A stretch of DNA of 26,051 bases from JAIBJP01 sp035639875 (lineage in GTDB: Bacteria > Actinomycetota > Thermoleophilia > Gaiellales > Gaiellaceae): contig DASQXE010000082.1 in the NCBI GenBank assembly GCA_035639875.1, positions 1 through 26,051 on the forward strand, in the 5' to 3' direction. Below are positions 15,301-20,519 of the stretch, piece after piece. The notes below the pieces were generated by a model. It was not told the DNA's origin, searched no databases, and worked only from the letters and a program-made list of their open reading frames with translations. Every line of letters begins with the position of its first letter. Position 1 is the first letter of the stretch. A program made the translations under genes and the position numbers.

Positions 15301-16274
15301 AGATCCGCCGCTCGCACGATGGGCGTGACCTCCCGCTCGTGATGTTGACGTCCCTCGGCCGGCGAACGGATGTGGACGAATACGTCGACGTCGCCGCACA
15401 GCTGACGAAACCCATCAAGGCTTCACAGCTCTATGAAGCACTCATGCGCGTGTTCGGCGAGATTTCCGAGAAGGTGAGCCCGGTGGAAGCTCGAGGCGGC
15501 CGCAGTGACGCGTCGGTCGAGCGGACGCCTCTCACGATCCTGCTCGCCGACGACAATGCGGTGAATCAGCAGCTCGCCCTTGCGCTGCTCGGGAAGCTGG
15601 GTTATGGCGCAGACGTCGTCGTCAACGGCGCGGAGGTACTCGATGCGCTCGCCCGTCAGCGATACGACGTCGTGCTCATGGACGTGGAGATGCCGGTGAT
15701 GGACGGGCTCGAAGCATCACGCCGCATCAATCAGCGGTGGCCCGCGGAGAGGCCTCGCATCATCGCTATGACCGCAAACGCAATGCAGGGCGATCGCGAA
15801 ACCTGTCTTGCCGCCGGAATGGACGATTATCTGAGCAAGCCAATTCGCCCGGCCGAGCTGGCGGCTGCGCTCGCGAGGTCCGTGCCTCGCACCGCGTCAC
15901 CAGGTGGCTCGCCGTCAGCGCATGAGGTGGACGACCTTGAAGCAGTCGATCTCACCCAACTCGAAGCAAGCGTTGAGGATCCGATCTTCGTCCGCGAGCT
16001 GATCGCCGTTTTCCTCAACGATGGTCCACACCTTGTTCGGACCCTCCGAAGTTCGCTCGAGCAAGCCAACCCCGAAGAGCTCCGCCGCGCCGCTCACACG
16101 CTGAAGTCGAATGGACGAACGTTCGGTGCAACCGCGCTTGCGTCTCTAAGCGAAGAGCTCGAGCTCAGTGCCCAGGCGGGGACGCTCGCAGGTGCAGGCG
16201 AACTGGTCGGGCGGATCGAGAACGAATTCGAGCGCGTCCAAGGTGCCCTCGCAGCCATGGCGGGCGGGGGCTGA
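12396..16274 (+). CDS. Soluble hybrid histidine kinase: five PAS, HisKA, HATPase, two receivers, HPt
   Basis: 1292 residues from GTG 12396, chosen because GGAGG lies five bases upstream; TTG 12348 would add 16 residues. There is no signal peptide or membrane segment, so it acts in the cytosol. Domains in order, approximate: PAS1 18-125, PAS2 133-250, PAS3 261-388, PAS4 413-519, PAS5 532-637, HisKA with His662 in MSHEIRTPMN, HATPase 762-885 (Asn779 in NLLTNAVKF, DTGIGIP, YGGTGLGLAI), receiver 1 with Asp955, receiver 2 with Asp1096, and HPt with His1234 in AAHTLKSNG. All phosphotransfer residues are present. PAS1, PAS4 and PAS5 closely resemble each other, a sign of internal duplication. The stop is one base before the start of the receiver-cyclase gene, the likely partner. 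Confidence 0.93.
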   Translation: MTESERVLREQNRYLESLREISPTAIVTLGLDRKVTSWNLAAEELFGYTAAEAIGRDLEDLVANQEDLHAEYLAYFEELERGERFHAVTRRSRKDGTLVDVDLFAVPVTAEDELTGYLVIYYDISALKAAEKRYRDLIEQLPLVTYIDEPAAAPSIYISPQIEPLLGYSADEWLGDPELFLKLLHPDDRERVLADHDQVFAAGDSSWSFEYRVFARDGRTVWLRDDAVVVKDDEGTPLYVQGFLMDITKRKNAEEALRESEERFRAMFEEAPIGIAWGPLEASGARRISGAAGSSLYTRNRAYTEMLGYTEDELASLHFTEYTHPDDLPEVLRLYGELIAGERDRYELAMRYLGKDGRVIWAQVVEAALRDEEGRSGLGLTMVEDITERKLAHEALQESEAELRRQKHYLEALLQLSPAAVVTTDLDDNVTVWNAAAQDLFGYTPTEALGRNIDDLIAKSDELHAEAVEVNRRAADGQVRLVTRRTRKDGTLADVDLRAAPILVGGELVGTYAIYHDLSDVHRQKQYFESLLEISPSAIITVGLDDKVTSWNPAAEKLFGYTREEAVGRDVDELIAASPDLHMEAREVNRRGGEHEYRLITRRTRKDGSLVDVELLVAPVFVEGELVGRYGIYHDVGELQRARQAAEEATEAKSTFLATMSHEIRTPMNAVIGMTGLLLDTDLTPEQRGFAEVIRTSGDALLGIINDILDFSKIEAGKLELERRPFVLRDSVEAALDLVAASAVAKGLDLGSLFDPKAPVALVGDPTRLGQILVNLLTNAVKFTDEGEVVLSVDSERVAEADGSGGEICKLHFAVRDTGIGIPKERIDRLFHSFSQVDASTTRRYGGTGLGLAISKRLSEMMGGTMWVESDVGTGSVFHFTIKAETASTAHVDAAREHPELRGKRLLVVDDNAVNREVVKRQASAWGMVPRETGSPREALEWIRRGDAFDVAILDMQMPDMDGHALAREIRRSHDGRDLPLVMLTSLGRRTDVDEYVDVAAQLTKPIKASQLYEALMRVFGEISEKVSPVEARGGRSDASVERTPLTILLADDNAVNQQLALALLGKLGYGADVVVNGAEVLDALARQRYDVVLMDVEMPVMDGLEASRRINQRWPAERPRIIAMTANAMQGDRETCLAAGMDDYLSKPIRPAELAAALARSVPRTASPGGSPSAHEVDDLEAVDLTQLEASVEDPIFVRELIAVFLNDGPHLVRTLRSSLEQANPEELRRAAHTLKSNGRTFGATALASLSEELELSAQAGTLAGAGELVGRIENEFERVQGALAAMAGGG

Positions 16275-16275
16275 C

Positions 16276-17400
16276 GTGGCCGTTACGCAGGCAAATGTGC
16301 TTGTCGTGGATGACGACTCCGTCAACCGCTTGCTACTTGCGCGTCGCCTCGAACACGAAGGTCATCGGCCCACGACGGCCGAGGACGGCGTTCGAGCGTT
16401 AGAGCTCCTTCATGCCGACTCGTTCGATGTCGTCCTCCTCGATGTTCTCATGCCGCGGCTCGACGGGTTCGAGGTACTCGCACAGATGCAGGCCGACAGT
16501 GAGTTGCGCCACATCCCCGTAATCATGATCTCGGCGCTCGAAGACATCGAAAACGTCGTCCGGGGCATCGAGCACGGCGCTGCGGATTACCTCCCGAAGC
16601 CCTTCGACCCTGTGCTTCTGCGAGCTCGGATCAACAACTGTTTGACGCGGAAGCGGCTCGACGACTTGGAGCGCGAGCGGGTCCGGGATATTTTTTCCCG
16701 CTTCGTGCCACAGCGCGTGGTCGACGAGGTTCTCCAACGGACCGAAGACGACCTCCGCCTCAAGGGCGTCACGCTCGATGGGACCGTGATGTTCTGCGAT
16801 TTGCGTGACTTCACGGCCTTTGCCGAGAGTTTGCCTGCCGACACCGTGATCGAGGTACTCAATCGTTATGTCAGCGAGATGAGCGATGCGATCCTCGACA
16901 ACGGAGGTACGCTCGTCGCCTATATGGGCGATGGAGTCATGGCCGTTTTCGGAGCGCCGATCGAGATGGCCAGGCATGCTGACTGCGCGGTGGCCGCAGC
17001 TCGCGAGATGTTCTGCACGCGTTTGCCGGACTTCAACGGGTGGCTGAGGATCAACGGTTTCGGCGAAGGCTTTCGCATGGGCATCGGCCTCAGCAGCGGA
17101 CCGATCGTGTCGGGGACAGTCGGATCAGAGCGGCGGCTCGAATACACGACTGTCGGCGACACGACAAACACCGCCGCCCGCCTGGAGGCGATGACGAAGA
17201 GCACGCCGTATACGATCCTCATTGCCGATGCGACGCGACGTCGCCTCGGGTACCCCCCCAAAGACCTCGTCTTCGTCGACGAACTGGAAGTGCGGGGGAA
17301 GCGGTCGAGGGTTCGGCTCTGGACGCTCGCCGAGCTCGGACCAAGCGAGACCGACTTCGAGGTCGGCGGGCTCGCAGGCAGATCGCGCGGCTCCCCTTAG
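16276..17400 (+). CDS. Response regulator with class III nucleotide cyclase output
   Basis: 374 residues from the GTG that follows the kinase stop by one base. Residues about 6-125 form a receiver (VLVVDDDSVNRLLLARRL, phospho-acceptor Asp56 in VVLLDVLMPRLDG, Lys in LPKPFDP). A coiled helix (TRKRLDDLERERVRDIFSRF) links it to a cyclase domain. The cyclase has both metal Asp residues (D175 in FCDLRDFTAF, D219 in YMGDGVMAVFGAP), the second purine-specifying Asp295, Asn298 and Arg302 in GDTTNTAARLE. The Lys that normally contacts adenine is Ala215. It therefore probably makes a cyclic nucleotide when phosphorylated, but cAMP against cGMP is unsettled. Tight coupling to the hybrid kinase argues for one phosphorelay. 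Confidence 0.92.
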   Translation: MAVTQANVLVVDDDSVNRLLLARRLEHEGHRPTTAEDGVRALELLHADSFDVVLLDVLMPRLDGFEVLAQMQADSELRHIPVIMISALEDIENVVRGIEHGAADYLPKPFDPVLLRARINNCLTRKRLDDLERERVRDIFSRFVPQRVVDEVLQRTEDDLRLKGVTLDGTVMFCDLRDFTAFAESLPADTVIEVLNRYVSEMSDAILDNGGTLVAYMGDGVMAVFGAPIEMARHADCAVAAAREMFCTRLPDFNGWLRINGFGEGFRMGIGLSSGPIVSGTVGSERRLEYTTVGDTTNTAARLEAMTKSTPYTILIADATRRRLGYPPKDLVFVDELEVRGKRSRVRLWTLAELGPSETDFEVGGLAGRSRGSP

Positions 17401-17491
17401 GTTGGGACTTGAGAGGATTGATCGCGTCGCGGCTGTCAAGCGCATCATGTCCGTACGCGGCCTTGATGCATTCGACACGTGTCTTCTGCCA

Positions 17492-17524
17492 GACGGCTAT
17501 AGGGTCGAGCTCATCGAGCGCTAG
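17492..17524 (+). repeat. Tail repeat copy E
   Basis: Eleven codons reading DGYRVELIER and TAG, with CLLP upstream; over ten codons it differs from copy A by three synonymous changes. It sits 92 bases after the receiver-cyclase stop. Its TAG overlaps the stop codon of the convergent minus-strand gene. An in-frame ATG at 17447 would make a 25-residue peptide ending in this tail, but no Shine-Dalgarno sequence supports it. Confidence 0.85.
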
Positions 17525-17748
17525 TCTCCGTAGAGGTCGTTCCAGCCGGCGACGCCCCACGCCGGTCCGGCCGGAAGCGTCTCACGGGCCGCCACGATCG
17601 CCCCGGCGAGGGACTCGCCGCCGCCGACCGCCGACCACTCCTCGCCCGTAGAGGCCGCGAACTCGACGTTCAGGAGGTATGCATTGAAGCGGGGGGACGC
17701 GCTCGGGGGCTCTGGGGAGGGAGGCTCGTACGCGAGGGCGAGGTTCAT
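17521..17748 (-). CDS. Small protein of unknown function
   Basis: 75 residues, not recognised. It begins MNLALAYEPPSPEPPSASPR and continues FNAYLLNVEFAASTGEEWSAVGGGE, ending GWNDLYGD. The Trp/Gly-containing C-terminal part looks like a small folded domain, with no signal peptide or membrane segment. GGAGG lies about 15 bases before the ATG, farther than usual, and an out-of-frame ATG sits nearer to it. The stop overlaps tail copy E. It is the last gene of the minus-strand group from 20466, but a hairpin separates it from the FAD gene. Confidence 0.55.
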   Translation of the reverse strand: MNLALAYEPPSPEPPSASPRFNAYLLNVEFAASTGEEWSAVGGGESLAGAIVAARETLPAGPAWGVAGWNDLYGD

Positions 17749-17785
17749 GGCCTCATGGTGCGTCCTCCGGCGTGCGGCACCAGCG

Positions 17786-17811
17786 AGCCACCTGTGTCCG
17801 CAGGTGTGGCT
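17786..17811 (-). terminator. Hairpin after the FAD oxidoreductase gene
   Basis: AGCC/GGCT and ACCTG/CAGGT arms can form an interrupted stem around a short loop 12 bases past the FAD gene stop. No T-run follows, so this is only a candidate terminator. Confidence 0.35.
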
Positions 17812-17822
17812 AGCCCGACCGG

Positions 17823-19013
17823 CTAGGCGAGCGCCTCGAGAACCTCGGCAGCGGCCTCCTCGCCGCCGCGCGCGGCGCCTTCCATGTAGCTCTTGAGCGT
17901 CGAGCGTTCGACGCCGCCGAAATGCAAACGTCCATGGGACTCGCCGAGCCGCGTCCCCCAGCTCAGGAGATCACCCGGGCCGAGAATGACGTAGCTACCC
18001 CGCGTCCATCGTTCCTGCGACCAGTCGGCGGCCGATTCGGCGTTCGGCGTGACCCGTAGGAACCGGCCCAGGTCGAATCTCCGCTTCGCGGCCCCTGCGC
18101 CTGCGAATCGAACGATGAGGTTGGGCTCATGGACCGATCGATAGACGTGCCCGTCCTCCGACAGGAAGGGAAGCGTCGCGCCCACGGGCCGATCGGTCAG
18201 GACCGCCTGCTTCACCACCCTGCCGTAGCGGGCTTGCTCGAGCGCGAGTCGCCTATGCTCGGGAAGCGGCGGCCCGAAGCGCACCTCGCGCTGCACGGTA
18301 AGCGGGATCGCGACGACTACCCGCTCGGCCCGCTCGACCGACCCATCGTCGAGGGTAATGGAAACTTCCGCGCCGCGGTCCTCCAACGCCACGACCGGGC
18401 TATGGAGGCGCACGCGTCCGTCGAGCTCCTCGGCCAGTCGCTCGGCGAGGGCGCTCGGCCCCCCGGCAAATCGAAGGCGAAGGCCGGTCGGGGCAGCGCC
18501 CGCCGCCAGCTTCGCGGCGTAGCCGAGCAACGACATCTGGTTGAGCGCCACGCTCGACGAGGCGACCGAAATCCAGAGCTCGGTAGCGCGTCGAACTCTC
18601 GGGCCCGCGCCTGCTTCCTCGAGCCAGCCGGCCAGCGTCTGGTGGTCAAGGATGCCGGCGCCGTCGACGTCCTCCGGATGATCGGGGTCGATCCGCGCGG
18701 CGAGCGCAGAAATCTCAGCTTCGAAGGCCTGAAAGAGCTGCGCGTCGCGTTCGTCCAGATCGAGCGGAGGATCCGCTTCCCAAGCGGGCGCTTCAACCGT
18801 CGGAACGCCCACTTCATCGGCGAGCAAGCGCAGGGTCGCGTGCTCGTGATCGAGCGCCTCGCACCCGGCGTCGAAGCCTGCCTCCCCCACAGGAATCCGC
18901 CACGCTCGACCGCCGACTCGGTCGCGGGCCTCCAAAACCTCGACGTCGATGCCTGTGCGCGCGAGCCGATACGCGCTCGTCAGCCCGGAGATACCGGCGC
19001 CGACGACGATCAC
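17823..19013 (-). CDS. FAD-dependent amine oxidase-like oxidoreductase
   Basis: 396 residues from GTG 19013; the frame is open upstream, but that part lies inside the GNAT gene. The N-terminus VIVVGAGISGLTSAYRLA is a Rossmann dinucleotide site with GxGxxG, followed by VEVLEARDRVGGR, as in monoamine oxidase, phytoene desaturase and protoporphyrinogen oxidase relatives. The C-terminal FAD contact region reads GRLHFGGVERST and SYMEGAARGGEEAA, close to the amine-oxidase pattern. The middle substrate domain (about 80-280) is not diagnostic. It starts 14 bp after the GNAT gene, which suggests an operon DMT permease-GNAT-FAD oxidoreductase. The substrate is unknown; a polyamine or other amine is possible. 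Confidence 0.85.
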   Translation of the reverse strand: MIVVGAGISGLTSAYRLARTGIDVEVLEARDRVGGRAWRIPVGEAGFDAGCEALDHEHATLRLLADEVGVPTVEAPAWEADPPLDLDERDAQLFQAFEAEISALAARIDPDHPEDVDGAGILDHQTLAGWLEEAGAGPRVRRATELWISVASSSVALNQMSLLGYAAKLAAGAAPTGLRLRFAGGPSALAERLAEELDGRVRLHSPVVALEDRGAEVSITLDDGSVERAERVVVAIPLTVQREVRFGPPLPEHRRLALEQARYGRVVKQAVLTDRPVGATLPFLSEDGHVYRSVHEPNLIVRFAGAGAAKRRFDLGRFLRVTPNAESAADWSQERWTRGSYVILGPGDLLSWGTRLGESHGRLHFGGVERSTLKSYMEGAARGGEEAAAEVLEALA

Positions 19014-19027
19014 TTGTCGTCGCGCCG

Positions 19028-19555
19028 CTATTCGAGGTCCTCCCGCACGAGCCCGAAGAGGACGCCGTCGACCCACTCGCCGTGGCGCCAGTACGCCTTC
19101 CGTTTGACGCCTTCCTTGACGAATCCGCTGCGCTCGGCGTGGCGGATCGCGCGCTCGTTGAATCCGTAGCACTCGAGCTGGACCCGGTGGTAGTCGAGGT
19201 CGAAGATCAGGTGACGCACGAGGAGCCGAGCCGCGTCATCGGCGATTCCGCGGCGGCGGAAATCGGGATGCAGCATGAGCCCGAACAAGTTGGCGATGCG
19301 GCTCCGGCGGTTCGACACTTCGAAGGCCATGACGCCCGCCGGTGCGCCGTCCACCTCGACGATGAAGCGCCCGTAGTGGCTCGGTTCCTGTTCGGCCTTG
19401 GCGAGTTCCTCGAGGAGAGCGTCCCGGTCGCGCGCCGAGACGGCCGCCATGAACGGCTCCACGTCCTCATGGGTCGCGAGCGCAACCATGAAGTCGACAT
19501 CCTCGGGCGTCGCCCGCCGCAGGCGGAACCGATCGCCCGCCAACTCGTCCGTCAC
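19028..19555 (-). CDS. GNAT-family N-acetyltransferase (RimJ/RimL-like)
   Basis: 175 residues from GTG 19555, which overlaps the DMT permease stop (GTGA). The GNAT fold shows as LRRATPEDVDFMVALA at the start, AGVMAFEVSNRRSRIANL, the acetyl-CoA loop HPDFRRRGIADDAARLLVRH, then HRVQLECYGFNERAIRHAER and GFVKEGVKRKAYWRHGEWVD, the typical RimJ/RimL ending. It transfers an acetyl group from acetyl-CoA to an amine on a protein or small molecule. Neighbours (an exporter-like permease and an amine oxidase-like enzyme) hint at amine handling, but this is inference. Confidence 0.85.
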   Translation of the reverse strand: MTDELAGDRFRLRRATPEDVDFMVALATHEDVEPFMAAVSARDRDALLEELAKAEQEPSHYGRFIVEVDGAPAGVMAFEVSNRRSRIANLFGLMLHPDFRRRGIADDAARLLVRHLIFDLDYHRVQLECYGFNERAIRHAERSGFVKEGVKRKAYWRHGEWVDGVLFGLVREDLE

Positions 19556-20466
19556 GGACGCGGCGTCGCCGCAGCGGCCCGCCGCCGCTGGGCGAGCTGG
19601 ACGAAGCCGGAGCCCAATGCGACTCCCGCGAGGATCAGGAAGAGGCCGAGCAACGCGTTCAGCGTCATCCGCTCGTCGAGGAAGACGACCCCGTAGCAGA
19701 GCGCGAACGGAGGCAGCAAATAGGTGACGAGCGACGCGCGCGAGGCTCCGTAGCGGTTGATCATGGCGTAGAAGAAGATCAGCGCGAAGGCGGTGCCGCC
19801 GATTCCGAGCGCCGCGACCGACGCGAGCGGCTTCCAGCCCGGCACGGCGTCGGGAAGCTGGAATAACGCCGGCGGTAAGAGGACGAGCGCGCCGGCAAGC
19901 GTCGACGCGGTCGTGATCACGAGCGGCGAGGTCTGCTGAAAGCGGTGCTGCGTGTAGAGGTTCGCCGAGGCGTACGAGAGCGAAGCGACGACCACCGCGA
20001 GCGTTCCGGCGACTCCCCACCAGCCGCCTTGCGGATGCACCCCTGTCAACACGCCGGTTCCGACGAGCCCAAGCGCCACCCCGACGAGCCGAAGCCCGCG
20101 CACGCGCTCGCCGGGGTTGAAGCGGATGGCGAGGATGGCGACGAAGATCGGCACGGTCGCGTTCGCGATCGCGGCGACGCCGGAATCGATGTGCTTCTCG
20201 CCCCAGGCGATCAGCGTGAACGGGAGAGCCATGTTCAGCGTTCCGAGGACGAACGCCCCGAAGCCGGCTGAGCGGATCTCGGCGGCCGCGTGCCGGAATC
20301 CGAGCCGCGCAGCGAGAAAGGGAACCAACACCGCAGCTGCGAGCACGAGGCGGAGGTCCATCATGGCCGTCGGCTCGATCTCTCGGACCGCCACCTTGAT
20401 GAAGAGGTACGACGCGCCCCAGATTCCGGCGACGATGAGAAGCAGAGGCACGTAGCCGCGGACCAT
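19552..20466 (-). CDS. DMT-superfamily permease, EamA type
   Basis: 304 residues, nearly all hydrophobic, with about ten predicted membrane helices arranged as two EamA repeats. The first starts LLLIVAGIWGASYLFIKVAV, with the WG.s....k motif of the family; the second begins near residue 155 (VAGTLAVVVASLSYASANLY). It ends with a basic tail RRRAAAATPRP, placing the C-terminus in the cytosol. The family exports amino acids, metabolites or drugs; the substrate is not readable here. It is the first gene of the minus-strand run and is divergent from purL with only 53 bp between starts. A leaderless-type promoter box precedes it. Confidence 0.9.
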   Translation of the reverse strand: MVRGYVPLLLIVAGIWGASYLFIKVAVREIEPTAMMDLRLVLAAAVLVPFLAARLGFRHAAAEIRSAGFGAFVLGTLNMALPFTLIAWGEKHIDSGVAAIANATVPIFVAILAIRFNPGERVRGLRLVGVALGLVGTGVLTGVHPQGGWWGVAGTLAVVVASLSYASANLYTQHRFQQTSPLVITTASTLAGALVLLPPALFQLPDAVPGWKPLASVAALGIGGTAFALIFFYAMINRYGASRASLVTYLLPPFALCYGVVFLDERMTLNALLGLFLILAGVALGSGFVQLAQRRRAAAATPRP

Positions 20467-20472
20467 GGCCGT

Positions 20473-20478
20473 ACGCTA
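20473..20478 (-). promoter_or_regulatory. Candidate leaderless -10 element of the DMT permease gene
   Basis: Minus-strand TAGCGT ends six bases before the ATG at 20466, and no Shine-Dalgarno sequence is present. The short divergent space means this promoter and that of purL must overlap. Confidence 0.45.
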
Positions 20479-20501
20479 CCGATGGCGATCCGGGCGAACC
20501 G

Positions 20502-20507
20502 ATATTG
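20502..20507 (+). promoter_or_regulatory. Candidate -10 element of purL
   Basis: TATTGT lies 12 bases before the TTG start of purL. GAGG (20508-20511), seven bases before the TTG, may be its Shine-Dalgarno sequence; if so, the start site and the -10 are unusually close, so one of the two assignments may be wrong. Confidence 0.3.
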
Positions 20508-20519
20508 TGAGGTCCTCCT

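Noticed and set aside
9976..17524. CRISPR array or classical direct-repeat array
   Set aside because: Spacing between the repeats ranges from 58 bp to over 5 kb, the spacers contain genes, and the repeats differ in codon-like fashion.
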